Shown: positions 18,055-28,138, counted from the first letter of the stretch. The stretch: DNA of 64,000 nt from Anderseniella sp963700885 (GCA_963700885.1 CAVOZJ010000024.1:1-64000), one strand, 5' to 3'. Translations and numbers: made by a program. The notes: generated by a model not told the origin, from the letters alone.

Positions 18055-21000
18055 TTGGCCAGCCGGGCGTTAAAAGGCATAGCCTGGATAACAGCTGCAA
18101 TTGTTGCGATGGCAATCGCGACGATGGCAGTTGCTACGCTGATTTTCTCGCTGTCTTCAGGTCCAATCAGTGTGGGCTTCCTGAAGGACATGGTGCAGGA
18201 ACGCGTTAGCGATTCTATAGCCGGACTGACAGTTGACCTCGATGACGTCGTGATAGAGCGAGGCAGCAATGGCGGACACCCGACATTGCGTTTGACCAAT
18301 GTCCGGTTGTCAGACACGAAAGGCAATCTCATTGCCCGTGCCCCGCGCGCCGCAATTGCCGTTGATATTGGCGAGATTCTCACAGGTAATGTGAAACCCA
18401 AACGGCTGGAGCTTATCGGTGCCCGCATACTTGCCAGGCGTGATTTGGATGGTGCCATCGCAATGGGATTTTCCGGCGACGGTGACGTAGCCGGCAAGTC
18501 TGATGTTGACACCGGACAAGCAGAAGCTGTTGATCAACCTGGCAGTCAGCAAAACGGTGGCTCAACCGGTTCGATTGTGAAAACGATCAATGATCTGTTG
18601 CAGAGCAAAGCAGGTGGTACAGGTGCGGAATCACTCGAAGCAATCGAGATAACTGCAGCGCAGATTTCATTTAAGGATGAAATTCTAAACCAGCTTTGGA
18701 CTTCCCCTCGCGCCAATCTGCGTTTCAAACGTGCCGAAGGTGGCTTCGCATTGTTCATGGACGCTGACATCTCGGCTGATGGACCAACATGGCATACTGA
18801 AGTCTTAACGACATATCGCACCGATTCCAGCGTGTTCAAGGTAGTTGCGAAAGTTGATGGGGTGACACCTGCCGACGTTGCCCGGAAGCTATTTGCATTC
18901 AACCAACTTGCTAATTTTGATCTGCCCATGTCCGGTGAAATGGAGTTTGAAATTTCCGACAAGGGCGAAATGCTGGCAGGTGCAGGCGTTTTGGCTGTAA
19001 AGGCTGGAAAGGTTTCATTTCCGGGGTACATATCAGACCCGGTACTGATCGATGAGGGTTCGCTGCGTCTGAAATTTGAGCCGCAATCCGGTCATTTGGT
19101 TATTGATAATTCGACCTTGGTAGTTCGTGGTACGGAAGCACGCTTTAGCGGCCGTTTCGCACCTGTTCGAAACGAACGGCATCAGGTAATCGCAGCTCGC
19201 ATTGAACTGGAGGCGCGGAATCTGAGCATTGATTCCCCCAACGTGGGGGCAGATGCTAGTGTGATCGACGAGTTCAAATTAAATGGCCAGGCCCTGTTCG
19301 AGGAACGCCGTTTTCTGGTCGATGACCTGATTGTGCTGTCTGGCGATGGCGGGGTCAGGGTTCGTGGACAATTTGTGGCTGACGGAGACGCGGTTGGCGT
19401 TTACATGGCTGGTCGCGGCCGTTCACTCAGTCATGACATAATTCGAAAGTTGTGGCCGCCGGTTCTCGCGGCGCAATCCCGCAAATGGTTCCGGGAAAAT
19501 CTTCGCACAGGCGTGGTCAGTGACGCCGAATTCAGGGTCAGACTCTCCGGCTCGGAGATTGAGCAGGCACTGAAAGGACAACCCCTGCCAGCCGATGGCG
19601 TTGATTTGAAATTCAAGGCCGCCGATGTTGAATTCACCTACGCCGATGACCTGCCGCCGGTGAGCAGGGCCACGGGTAGTTTTCACCTTACCGGTCTGGT
19701 ATTTGGTATTGATGTGGAGCAGGGAACGATTGCGCTGCCGTCTGGCAAAAACCTCCACATTGCAGCAGGCGATATGCAGATTACAGGGCTCGCGCTGCCT
19801 GTATCTCCTGCCACCTTGAATCTGAAACTGGAAAGTGATGTCAGCGGGTTTCATGAATATGCCGACTTGCCGTCCCTCGCACTGGCCAGTGGTTCAAGCT
19901 TCGACCTGAATTCGGTAAGTGGGCGCGGTGTGGTTGATTTGAAATTGGCCATGCCGCTGAAGCCGGGCATCACGTCCTCGGATTTCGCTGTGTCGGCCAA
20001 CGCTAAACTGAGTAATGGCCAGATCTCCAATGCAATTGAAGGCATCGATATTACTGATGCAGAAATTGATCTGGTGCTGGACGACACGATAATTACCGGC
20101 AAGGGCACAGCGAAACTGGGAGAAAAAACGGCGCAGCTGACCTGGCGAAGGCCACTCAGCAAGAGCGCGAATGCCGACGAGGATATGACAATTTCCATGG
20201 TCCTGACAGACAAGGACAGGCAAGAAATGGGAATTCAACTCGCGCCATTTCTGCTCGGACCGACACCACTGAAAATTTCCCTGGTCCGGCGTGGTTCCCA
20301 GATCGTTTCTGCCGAGGTCGACGCTGACCTGTCGGACACCTCCATGGCGGTTGACGCAATCGGGTGGTCGCGAGACCCGACCAAAAATACAAAGGCAAAC
20401 TTCAAAGTTGCCTTGAACGATGACAAGATAATTGTGCTGGATGATCTCTCCGTTTCAGGAGGACAACTAAAGATACTCGGAAAAATGCGCATCAGCCGCG
20501 AGACAAAAAGCTTGTTGGATGCTTCTTTGCCGCGATTCATACTCAGTGATACAAATCAGCTTGCGCTGGAAATCGATAATTCTTCCGGTTCGCTGCAGTT
20601 GGGGGTCGGAGGGGCAAGTCTTGACGCCAGACCGTTGATATCACGTATGATGTCCAGCAAAGTCGGCGGACCCGGCAGTTTGAAAGAACTACCGGTTTCC
20701 ATAAACACCAATATCAGTCGTATCTATGTGCACCGGGGCGAGGTGATCAACAATCTTCAAGGTCGCCTGACAACATCAGGCGGTGCGGTTCAGTCTGCGG
20801 AAATCACCGGGACCTACCAAAATGGTGCGCCCATCACGATGCGAATTGCCAGGGATAATAACGGCCAGCGGCGTATGAGGGTCACCGGCCGGGATGCCGG
20901 AGCAACACTTCGCGCCACAAATCTGTACTCAAAAATCGATGGGGGTACGATTGACTTCGGCGCCATTCTGGGCAATCCCGGCCAGGGCGCAATTCAGCGT

Positions 21001-21573
21001 GGCCTTCTTGAAGTTCGGAATTTCTCCGTGCAGAACGAAGCGGCATTGTCTGAGATTGATAACTCGGCCCGTGCGGCAGGGCGCAATGCCGGACCAAGAA
21101 CAAACGGTCTGCGCCTTTCACGGCTTTCTTTGCCGTTCTCGGTTGATAACAATTTTGTCCGTATTGGAGATGCGCTGGTTCAAGGTCCCGAAATTGGAGC
21201 CTCGGCGCAAGGGATTATTCGCAAAAATGACCTTGCGATGGATATCGGAGGAACAATAATCCCGGCTTATGCTCTGAACTCGGCGATTTCAAATGTTCCC
21301 GTACTTGGCGACGTTCTTACGGGAGGTAAAGGGCAGGGCGTATTTGGTTTGAATTTCGCGTTAAAGGGATCGATGGAACAACCGCGTTTTCTGGTAAATC
21401 CGGTGTCTGCAATTGCCCCTGGAATTTTTCGCAACCTTTTTAACATTGGTGGTGGGCAGACGAACTCGGATGGCACAGCTCGCGGCAGCAGTCAGCAAGG
21501 CGGGTCGGAATTGCAGCCTGCAGCGCCTGGAAACCAGAGGGTGCGCCAGCAAAAACTGAAGTCCACCAAGTAG
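18055..21573 (+). CDS. Giant AsmA/YhdP-like inner-membrane protein
   Basis: 1172 residues with one N-terminal TM segment (GIAWITAAIVAMAIATMAVATLIF) and a very long periplasmic body of beta-rich repeats typical of DUF3971/AsmA C-terminal proteins. Family members (YhdP, TamB, AsmA) are proposed to bridge the periplasm and carry phospholipids to the outer membrane. The C-terminal section (MDIGGTIIPAYALNSAISNVPVLG) matches the AsmA-like end. The start is a TTG at 18055 behind a weak AAAGAGCGG; no better start is in frame. A 254-nt gap precedes it. It converges with tyrS. Confidence 0.88.
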   Translation: MASRALKGIAWITAAIVAMAIATMAVATLIFSLSSGPISVGFLKDMVQERVSDSIAGLTVDLDDVVIERGSNGGHPTLRLTNVRLSDTKGNLIARAPRAAIAVDIGEILTGNVKPKRLELIGARILARRDLDGAIAMGFSGDGDVAGKSDVDTGQAEAVDQPGSQQNGGSTGSIVKTINDLLQSKAGGTGAESLEAIEITAAQISFKDEILNQLWTSPRANLRFKRAEGGFALFMDADISADGPTWHTEVLTTYRTDSSVFKVVAKVDGVTPADVARKLFAFNQLANFDLPMSGEMEFEISDKGEMLAGAGVLAVKAGKVSFPGYISDPVLIDEGSLRLKFEPQSGHLVIDNSTLVVRGTEARFSGRFAPVRNERHQVIAARIELEARNLSIDSPNVGADASVIDEFKLNGQALFEERRFLVDDLIVLSGDGGVRVRGQFVADGDAVGVYMAGRGRSLSHDIIRKLWPPVLAAQSRKWFRENLRTGVVSDAEFRVRLSGSEIEQALKGQPLPADGVDLKFKAADVEFTYADDLPPVSRATGSFHLTGLVFGIDVEQGTIALPSGKNLHIAAGDMQITGLALPVSPATLNLKLESDVSGFHEYADLPSLALASGSSFDLNSVSGRGVVDLKLAMPLKPGITSSDFAVSANAKLSNGQISNAIEGIDITDAEIDLVLDDTIITGKGTAKLGEKTAQLTWRRPLSKSANADEDMTISMVLTDKDRQEMGIQLAPFLLGPTPLKISLVRRGSQIVSAEVDADLSDTSMAVDAIGWSRDPTKNTKANFKVALNDDKIIVLDDLSVSGGQLKILGKMRISRETKSLLDASLPRFILSDTNQLALEIDNSSGSLQLGVGGASLDARPLISRMMSSKVGGPGSLKELPVSINTNISRIYVHRGEVINNLQGRLTTSGGAVQSAEITGTYQNGAPITMRIARDNNGQRRMRVTGRDAGATLRATNLYSKIDGGTIDFGAILGNPGQGAIQRGLLEVRNFSVQNEAALSEIDNSARAAGRNAGPRTNGLRLSRLSLPFSVDNNFVRIGDALVQGPEIGASAQGIIRKNDLAMDIGGTIIPAYALNSAISNVPVLGDVLTGGKGQGVFGLNFALKGSMEQPRFLVNPVSAIAPGIFRNLFNIGGGQTNSDGTARGSSQQGGSELQPAAPGNQRVRQQKLKSTK

Positions 21574-21614
21574 GGTTGCGAACAGGCCAGGCGTCTTCGT
21601 ACCTTCGAAATTGT

Positions 21615-22850
21615 TTACCCGCACTTCACCAAAGCATGGCGCTTTTTGCCCAGTGATATTTTCATCAGGCCACTTGCGTTAAAGTCAGCAACCCTGGCAA
21701 CATAAGCGGGATCGGTTATCTTGGTATCGTTCACGCTTACAGAATTACCGGCAATGGCGCGTCTCACTTCACCATTGCTGGATGCAAGGCCTGCCGTGAC
21801 TAACAGGTACAACAGGCCATCGCCCGGTTTGCCTGAAATCGTTGGAAGATCTTGCGCCAGCCCGCCTTCCTCAAAGGTCTTTTGTGCCGTGGCGGCTGCA
21901 GCGTCTGCCGCAGACCTGCCATGCAACAGTGCAGTCGCTTCATTGGCCAGCACTTTTTTGGCTTCGTTGATCTCAGCTCCGCCCAGCTTTTCCAGTTTGG
22001 CGATTTCGGCCATCGGAAGAGTTGTAAATAGTTTCAGGAATCGTGGCACGTCGCCATCTTCCGTGTTACGCCAGTATTGCCAGAAATCCCAGGCGCTGAA
22101 CTGTTCCGCATTCAGCCACACTGCCCCCTGAGCGGTCTTGCCCATTTTTGCACCTGACGCAGACGTCAACAACGGAGTCGTCAATGCAAATAGCTGGTGC
22201 GTCCCCATGCGCCGGCCCAGATCGACGCCATTGACAATATTGCCCCATTGGTCAGACCCTCCCATTTGCAGGTTACAACCGTATCGCCGGGCAAGTTCAA
22301 CATAGTCATAGGACTGGCAGACCATGTAGTTAAACTCGATAAAGCTCATCTCCTGCTCACGCTCCAATCGAAGGCGAACCGAATCCATGGTCAGCATCCG
22401 GTTGACAGAGAAATGGCGTCCGACATCGCGCAACATGTCAATATAACTGAGTTTTAACAGCCAGTCGGCGTTGTCAACCATGACCGCATCTGTCCTGCCG
22501 TCACCAAACGACAGCACCCGATTGAAAACTCCCTTGATGGAAACCTTGTTGGCTTCTATTTCTTCCGGGGTCCGAATGGCCCGTGTTTCATCCTTACCGG
22601 AAGGGTCGCCGACCAGGGTGGTGCCGCCACCCATCAGGGTGATGGGCTTGTTACCGGTCTGTTGTAGCCAGTGCAGCATCATCATGCTCAGAAAATTGCC
22701 GACATGCAGTGACGGCGCCGTGCAGTCATAACCGACATATCCAACGACTTCGTGCTTTCTGGCAAGACTATCCAGGCCATCAAAGTCGGAGCACTGGTGG
22801 ACAAAGCCGCGCTCATCCAGCACGTTCAGAAAGTCTGATTTATAGGTCAT
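21615..22850 (-). CDS. tyrS: Tyrosyl-tRNA synthetase
   Basis: Charges tRNA-Tyr. 411 residues from the ATG at 22850 (MTYKSDFLNVLDERGFVHQ); an upstream in-frame extension is discarded because it overlaps the divergent anmK promoter and has no family match. The class I HIGH-like element is SLHVGNF, with Tyr-binding GYDCTAPS and QMGGSDQWGN, and the KMSKS-like loop is AKMGKT. A C-terminal S4-like RNA-binding domain is present (SNGEVRRAIAGNSVSVND). It is divergent from anmK across 49 nt, so their promoters overlap. Confidence 0.97.
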   Translation of the reverse strand: MTYKSDFLNVLDERGFVHQCSDFDGLDSLARKHEVVGYVGYDCTAPSLHVGNFLSMMMLHWLQQTGNKPITLMGGGTTLVGDPSGKDETRAIRTPEEIEANKVSIKGVFNRVLSFGDGRTDAVMVDNADWLLKLSYIDMLRDVGRHFSVNRMLTMDSVRLRLEREQEMSFIEFNYMVCQSYDYVELARRYGCNLQMGGSDQWGNIVNGVDLGRRMGTHQLFALTTPLLTSASGAKMGKTAQGAVWLNAEQFSAWDFWQYWRNTEDGDVPRFLKLFTTLPMAEIAKLEKLGGAEINEAKKVLANEATALLHGRSAADAAAATAQKTFEEGGLAQDLPTISGKPGDGLLYLLVTAGLASSNGEVRRAIAGNSVSVNDTKITDPAYVARVADFNASGLMKISLGKKRHALVKCG

Positions 22851-22899
22851 GTAAATACTCTTGTGGTAATGTGCGAGCCTCATAGCACGACGAGGCAGA

Positions 22900-24009
22900 A
22901 TGGCAAATCCAATCATGGCAATCGGACTGATGAGTGGCACATCAATGGACGGCATAGATGTGGCAATGATCCGTACCGACGGCGAAGCGATGGTGGAAGC
23001 TCTGGCATTTGAAGCTGTTGACTATGATGCAGATCAGCGCGCCCTGTTGGCTGAGGCCATGGAGCTGTCAACTGGTTTGCAGTCACGAGATTCCAGACCG
23101 GCAAAACTGTCGGCAACTGAGCAGGATATCACTCGCTGGCACGCGGATGCAGTTGACTGGTTTTGTCAGAAACACCACATTAGCAAGACAAATGAGTTGA
23201 TCGTAGGATTTCATGGTCAGACGGTCCTCCATCGACCCGAAATCGGTTTGACGATTCAACTGGGTGACGGCCAAACTCTTGCCAATGCCACGGGGCTTCG
23301 GGTCATCGCTGATATGCGGGCCAATGATATGGTTTACGGCGGCCAGGGTGCGCCGCTGGCCCCCGCCTATCATTCGGCGCTGGCTTCCCAGGTTCCCGGT
23401 CGACCGGTGGCTTTTGTTAACATTGGTGGTGTTGGAAACGTCACGTTTGTTGGTGAATCGGAAAGTTTACTGGCGTTTGACTGCGGTCCGGGCAACGCGT
23501 TGATGGACGACTGGTGCCTGAAACATACCGGCCACCCGGTCGACATCGATGGTGCGTTGGCACGTGCAGGCAATGTTGATGAAGGTGCACTGGCAGAACT
23601 TCGCCGTCATCGCTATTTCCATGAACCTCCGCCTAAATCACTGGATAGGGCGAGCTTTAATCTCGACCCTGTAAAACACCTGGAACCAGCTGACGGTGCA
23701 GCGACGCTGATGAGTTTTACTGCGCATTCCATTGCAGATTCAGCGACATGGTGCAGTAAAATGCCGACTTGCTGGGTGATCTGCGGAGGTGGGCGCAAAA
23801 ACCGCTTCCTGATGGAATGCCTTGCCGGCCTTATCGATGCACCGGTCGTACCGGCAGAAGCAATTCACGCGGATGGAGATGCAATTGAAGCGGAAGCCTG
23901 GGCTTATCTCGCTGTACGATCATTGAAAGGTCTACCCCTTACATGGCCAGGTACCACAGGCACACGTGAACCGGTATCAGGCGGCAAGAGGTTCGACCCG
24001 ATCTCATAA
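22900..24009 (+). CDS. anmK: Anhydro-N-acetylmuramic acid kinase
   Basis: Phosphorylates and opens 1,6-anhydro-MurNAc recovered from cell-wall turnover, yielding MurNAc-6-phosphate. 369 residues with the ASKHA nucleotide-binding motif AIGLMSGTSMDGID at the N-terminus, GFHGQTVLHRP, NIGGVGNVTF and CGPGNALMDD. The length is normal. The tyrS-anmK divergent arrangement is widely conserved in alphaproteobacteria. A hydrolase gene converges 21 nt after its stop. Confidence 0.96.
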   Translation: MANPIMAIGLMSGTSMDGIDVAMIRTDGEAMVEALAFEAVDYDADQRALLAEAMELSTGLQSRDSRPAKLSATEQDITRWHADAVDWFCQKHHISKTNELIVGFHGQTVLHRPEIGLTIQLGDGQTLANATGLRVIADMRANDMVYGGQGAPLAPAYHSALASQVPGRPVAFVNIGGVGNVTFVGESESLLAFDCGPGNALMDDWCLKHTGHPVDIDGALARAGNVDEGALAELRRHRYFHEPPPKSLDRASFNLDPVKHLEPADGAATLMSFTAHSIADSATWCSKMPTCWVICGGGRKNRFLMECLAGLIDAPVVPAEAIHADGDAIEAEAWAYLAVRSLKGLPLTWPGTTGTREPVSGGKRFDPIS

Positions 24010-24030
24010 AAATAGACCGAGTTGTCGCGA

Positions 24031-24687
24031 TTAATCTTCCTTCAGTTCCACCGCGAGGCGCTTGTCCAGGTATTCCGCGCAGATTTCAGTCAGCTCCGGG
24101 ATTTTGTCTTCAAAGAAGTGGTTGGTGTCAGGCATCACATTATGGTCGATCGTGATACCTTTCTGGCTCTTCAGCTTGGCAACCAGTGCGTTGATGGAAT
24201 CTGCTGGCGTGACCGTGTCATATTGGCCATTGACGAACAGGCCCGAAGCCGGGCACGGCGCAAGGAAAGAGAAGTCGTAATGCTTTGCCAGCGGGGCAAT
24301 GGAAATGAACCCGGCAATTTCGGGGCGACGCATCAGCAGTTGCATGGAAATCCACGCGCCAAAGGAAATCCCCACTATCCAGCAGGTCGCAGCTTCCTTG
24401 TTGTAGGTTTGCATCCAGTCAAGAGCAGCAGCTGCATCGGACAGCTCGCCGGCTCCATTGTCGAACAGGCCTTGTGAACGGCCAACGCCACGGAAATTAA
24501 ATCGTAAAACCGAGAAGCCACGATCACGGTACATATAGTACAAGTCGTGCACGATTGGGTTATTCATTGTCCCGCCGAATTGCGGATGCGGGTGCAAGAT
24601 CAGTGCGATAGGCGAACCGTGTTCGGGATTGTGGTGATAGCGGCCTTCAATGCGACCGGCGGGTCCGTTAAAAATGACCTCAGGCAT
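24031..24687 (-). CDS. Alpha/beta hydrolase (COG2945-like)
   Basis: 218 residues from the ATG at 24687 (MPEVIFNGPAGRIEGRY). The oxyanion/aromatic motif ILHPHPQFGGTMNN is characteristic of this small cytosolic subfamily. The nucleophile elbow is GISFGAW with the catalytic Ser; the acid lies in NGQYDTVTP and the His in DTNHFF. Substrate is unknown. It is divergent from the iscR-suf operon. Confidence 0.9.
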   Translation of the reverse strand: MPEVIFNGPAGRIEGRYHHNPEHGSPIALILHPHPQFGGTMNNPIVHDLYYMYRDRGFSVLRFNFRGVGRSQGLFDNGAGELSDAAAALDWMQTYNKEAATCWIVGISFGAWISMQLLMRRPEIAGFISIAPLAKHYDFSFLAPCPASGLFVNGQYDTVTPADSINALVAKLKSQKGITIDHNVMPDTNHFFEDKIPELTEICAEYLDKRLAVELKED

Positions 24688-24803
24688 ACGTTTGACGTCC
24701 TGTATAAAAGTGGTTGCCGTGGCGAAATGACGAGGCAACGAAGGTTTGGCCGCGGTGATCAGCTTTCAGCGCAAAAGGTGCTGAAACCCGCAGGATTGTA
24801 TTG

Positions 24804-24832
24804 TTGACTCTGTTTGTCGGGTATTCTATATC
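24804..24832 (+). promoter_or_regulatory. Probable sigma-70 promoter of the iscR-suf operon
   Basis: TTGACT at 24804-24809, a 17-nt spacer, then TATATC at 24827-24832. The predicted transcription start, near 24839, is about 140 nt before the iscR ATG and falls inside the Irr-box-like site next to it. Confidence 0.6.
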
Positions 24833-24835
24833 CAG

Positions 24836-24852
24836 TTTAGAATTATTCAAGA
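24836..24852 (+). promoter_or_regulatory. Irr-box (ICE)-like operator over the suf transcription start
   Basis: TTTAGAA-tta-TTCAAGA against the Rhizobiales ICE consensus TTTAGAA-N3-TTCTAAA: the left half is perfect and the right half matches 5 of 7. It begins four bases after the -10 hexamer, a position suited to repression of suf by the haem-responsive regulator Irr, as described for suf operons in this group. No regulator gene is in the window, so the assignment is inference. Confidence 0.55.
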
Positions 24853-24979
24853 AACCGTTGCGGGCCGGAAATCGGACCTCAGGCGGGGTCTTACACAATT
24901 TGACAGTCGCAATGCAAGCGTTACGGGCGCCGGGCATCCTGCCTGACCAGATTCGGACGCCGAGCGGGTGAGTAAACAC

Positions 24980-25453
24980 ATGAAGCTCTCTACCAAAGGC
25001 AGATACGCAGTAATGGCCATGGCGGATATAGCGGCACAGGCTGAAGGAAGTTTGGTGCCACTTGGAGATGTTGCGGAGCGTCAGGACATCAGTCAGGAAT
25101 ACCTGGAACAATTGTTCGCCAAGCTTCGTCGCGCCGGCCTTGTGGAAAGTCAGCGTGGCCCTGGTGGCGGATACCGGCTTTCGCGTCCGGCAGACCGCAT
25201 AAACATTGCTGACATCGTGTCGGCCGCCGATGAACCTATGCAGGTGACGCGGTGTCAGGGCGACGCCATTGATGGTTGTGTGAAGGGTGAAAAATGTGTG
25301 ACCCATGAACTGTGGGCAGCGCTCGGCCGGCAGGTTTATGGGTTTTTATCAGCCGTAACCCTGGGAGATGTCGTCAATCGGCGGAATTTGGCGCTGGAAG
25401 CTTCAATTCGTCGTGCCAAGGCTCATCCGGTCAGTAACATGGCGCAAGGATGA
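24980..25453 (+). CDS. iscR: Rrf2-family Fe-S-sensing repressor, IscR-like
   Basis: A winged-helix regulator that reports Fe-S status. From the ATG 24980 it begins MKLSTKGRYAVMAM; a GTG four codons upstream is possible. Three Cys (92, 100, 106) and His109 in the RCQGDAIDGCVKGEKC stretch match the cluster ligands of E. coli IscR (Cys92, 98, 104, His107), with two extra residues between the first and second Cys. First gene of the suf operon and its likely autoregulator; the cysteine desulfurase follows 12 nt downstream. Confidence 0.92.
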   Translation: MKLSTKGRYAVMAMADIAAQAEGSLVPLGDVAERQDISQEYLEQLFAKLRRAGLVESQRGPGGGYRLSRPADRINIADIVSAADEPMQVTRCQGDAIDGCVKGEKCVTHELWAALGRQVYGFLSAVTLGDVVNRRNLALEASIRRAKAHPVSNMAQG

Positions 25454-25465
25454 GTAACTGATTTC

Positions 25466-26581
25466 ATGCGTACCTATCTTGATCATAACGCCACCAGCCC
25501 ACTGAGGCCCGAAGCTCGCGAGGCAATGTCCGCCGCGCTTGAACTGCATGGCAATGCGTCTTCCGTACATCAGGAGGGGCGCAAGGCGCGCGCAGTGGTC
25601 GAAGCAGCGCGTGACGAGATTGCCATGGGTCTGGGCACGATAGCGCCAACCGTTGTATTCACCAGCGGTGGATCGGAAAGCTGCAATCAGGCGCTGCGCT
25701 GTGTCGGTGCGGAACGCATCATTGTATCGGCAGTTGAACATCCCTGCGTCTTGGAGGCGGCCGGCGCAGCGGGTTGCCAGGTTGATGTGGCAGTGGTCGA
25801 TGAGGACGGCATCATTGACCTATCGGCACTTGAAAGTCTTCTCGACACTTGTGAGGGACGTGTGTTGGTCTCTGTCATGCTGGCCAACAACGAAACCGGC
25901 ACAATTCAACCGATTCGCGATGTTGTGAGCATCGCTCAGAAACATGGCGCACTGGTGCATAGCGATGCAGCACAGGCGTTTGGAAAAATACCTGTGAACT
26001 TTGGATTGCTGGGCGTCGATTTGTTGAGCGTTTCGGCACACAAGGTGGGTGGTCCGCAAGGTGTCGGCGCGCTGGTGGTGCGCGATGGTTTGCCGGTAGA
26101 TCAATTGATTGCAGGTGGTGGGCAGGAGTTTCGGCGCCGGGCTGGCACTGAAAATGTTGCCGGTATCTCAGGGTTTGCTGCAGCGGTTCGCGCTGCAGGC
26201 AAAAACGAAACCGATTTCAACAGATTGCGATTGCAGCTTGAATCAATTCTGGAAGTTGGACCCGGCGAGGTAACCGTGTTCTCGGCAGATGTTGAACGGC
26301 TGCCCAACACCGTCTGTTTCGCGCTGGATGGCCTTGAGGCTGACACTGCATTGATGGCGTTCGATCTGGATGGAATTGCAGTGTCTTCGGGCTCTGCATG
26401 TTCGTCCGGCAAGGTTCAGGCAAGTCATGTGCTTGCGGCCATGCGGACAGGTGAGGCAGCGACAAAGTCGGCAATCCGTGTGAGCCTGGGATGGTCATCA
26501 ACCATGGATGATGTGAACAGGTTTTCAGACAGCTGGCAGAAGATCGCCGGGCGCCACGTGGCGCGCGCGGCGGCGGCCTGA
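25466..26581 (+). CDS. Cysteine desulfurase, NifS/IscS-like
   Basis: Removes sulfur from cysteine for Fe-S assembly, giving alanine and an enzyme persulfide. 371 residues beginning with the typical YLDHNATSPL. The PLP Lys lies in SVSAHKVGGPQG, the catalytic Cys in SSGSACSSGK (about residue 312). HSDAAQAFGK carries the PLP-nitrogen Asp. It is one of two desulfurases in the operon, the other being SufS. Group I architecture suggests NifS/IscS rather than SufS ancestry. It lies directly after iscR and 28 nt before sufB. Confidence 0.93.
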   Translation: MRTYLDHNATSPLRPEAREAMSAALELHGNASSVHQEGRKARAVVEAARDEIAMGLGTIAPTVVFTSGGSESCNQALRCVGAERIIVSAVEHPCVLEAAGAAGCQVDVAVVDEDGIIDLSALESLLDTCEGRVLVSVMLANNETGTIQPIRDVVSIAQKHGALVHSDAAQAFGKIPVNFGLLGVDLLSVSAHKVGGPQGVGALVVRDGLPVDQLIAGGGQEFRRRAGTENVAGISGFAAAVRAAGKNETDFNRLRLQLESILEVGPGEVTVFSADVERLPNTVCFALDGLEADTALMAFDLDGIAVSSGSACSSGKVQASHVLAAMRTGEAATKSAIRVSLGWSSTMDDVNRFSDSWQKIAGRHVARAAAA

Positions 26582-26609
26582 ATGAATTTGCAGATAAGGA
26601 GAGGCGAAA

Positions 26610-28130
26610 ATGCCCGACATTGAAACAATTGAACGCGTCAAGGAAATTGACGTCGACAAGTACAAGTACGGTTTTGAGACGATAATTGAATCCGATACGG
26701 CACCCAAGGGTCTCTCGGAAGACGTCATCAAGTTTATTTCCGCCAAGAAGGAAGAGCCGGAATGGATGCTGGAACAGCGTCTTGACGCCTATGCCAGGTG
26801 GCTGAAGATGGATGAACCGGATTGGGCGAAGGTGAGTTATCCGAAAATCGATTTCCAGGATATCTACTATTATTCGTCACCAAAGGGTCAGACCGGACCG
26901 AGGAGCCTCGATGAGGTTGATCCTGAACTGCTGCGCACATACGAAAAGCTCGGCATTCCACTGAAAGAGCAGGAGCTTCTGGCCGGCGTGCGCAAGCATG
27001 ACGAGCCGAGTACACTCGATGAGGAAGGCGGTGGTCCGTCTTATGCTTCCGGCAAGGTAGCTGTTGATGCTGTTTTTGACAGTGTGTCGGTGGTGACAAC
27101 CTTCAAGAAGGAACTTGCCAAGTCGGGAGTGATTTTCTGCTCCATTTCAGAAGCCATTCGTGAACATCCAGAACTGGTAAAGAAGTATCTGTTCTCGGTA
27201 GTGCCGCAAGGTGATAACTATTACGCAGCATTGAATTCTGCGGTGTTTACCGATGGGTCATTCGTGTTCATTCCCGAAGGCGTTCGCTGCCCGATGGAGT
27301 TATCGACCTATTTCCGCATCAATGCCGAAAATACCGGGCAGTTTGAGCGTACGCTCATCATCGCGGAGAAGGGGGCCTATGTTTCCTATCTGGAAGGCTG
27401 CACTGCACCGATGCGCGATGAAAACCAGTTGCATGCCGCAGTGGTTGAACTGGTTGCCATGGAAGAAGCCGAGATCAAGTACTCAACTGTACAGAACTGG
27501 TATCCCGGCGACAAAGACGGCAAGGGCGGCATATACAACTTCGTGACCAAGCGGGCCGATTGCCGCGGTGACAATTCCAAGGTGTCGTGGACTCAGGTTG
27601 AAACTGGTTCGGCCATCACCTGGAAGTATCCAAGCTGCATCCTGCGCGGTGACAATTCGGTGGGCGAGTTTTACTCCATCGCTATTTCCAATGGCTACCA
27701 GCAGGTGGACTCAGGCACCAAGATGATCCACCTGGGCAAAAACACATCCAGCCGCATCATCTCAAAGGGCATCGCGGCTGGCCATTCCGACAATACCTAC
27801 CGTGGCCTTGTGACAGCCCATCCCAGGGCAAGGGGTTCGCGTAATTTTACCCAGTGTGACTCTCTGCTGATCGGTGACAAATGCGGTGCTCACACGGTGC
27901 CCTACATCGAAGCGAAAACCCGCACGGCGACGTTTGAGCATGAAGCCACCACGTCGAAGATATCCGACGACATGATGTTCTACTGCCGGTCACGCGGTCT
28001 CGATGAAGAAGAAGCCGTGGCACTGGTTGTAAACGGTTTTGTGCGCGACGTCCTGCAGCAGCTTCCAATGGAGTTCATGGCTGAAACGCAGAAGCTGATC
28101 GGCATTTCGCTGGAAGGTAGCGTCGGATAG
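26610..28130 (+). CDS. sufB: Fe-S cluster assembly scaffold SufB
   Basis: The scaffold subunit of SufBC2D. 506 residues, with the beta-helix core containing SYLEGCTAPMRDENQLHAAVVEL split over the Cys-bearing turn, NWYPGDKDGKGG and the C-terminal MMFYCRSRGLDEEEA motif shared with SufD. Strong Shine-Dalgarno (AAGGAGAGG) before the ATG. It is followed not by sufC, as is usual, but by a 79-residue membrane protein gene. Confidence 0.97.
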   Translation: MPDIETIERVKEIDVDKYKYGFETIIESDTAPKGLSEDVIKFISAKKEEPEWMLEQRLDAYARWLKMDEPDWAKVSYPKIDFQDIYYYSSPKGQTGPRSLDEVDPELLRTYEKLGIPLKEQELLAGVRKHDEPSTLDEEGGGPSYASGKVAVDAVFDSVSVVTTFKKELAKSGVIFCSISEAIREHPELVKKYLFSVVPQGDNYYAALNSAVFTDGSFVFIPEGVRCPMELSTYFRINAENTGQFERTLIIAEKGAYVSYLEGCTAPMRDENQLHAAVVELVAMEEAEIKYSTVQNWYPGDKDGKGGIYNFVTKRADCRGDNSKVSWTQVETGSAITWKYPSCILRGDNSVGEFYSIAISNGYQQVDSGTKMIHLGKNTSSRIISKGIAAGHSDNTYRGLVTAHPRARGSRNFTQCDSLLIGDKCGAHTVPYIEAKTRTATFEHEATTSKISDDMMFYCRSRGLDEEEAVALVVNGFVRDVLQQLPMEFMAETQKLIGISLEGSVG

Positions 28131-28138
28131 GGCAAGTG

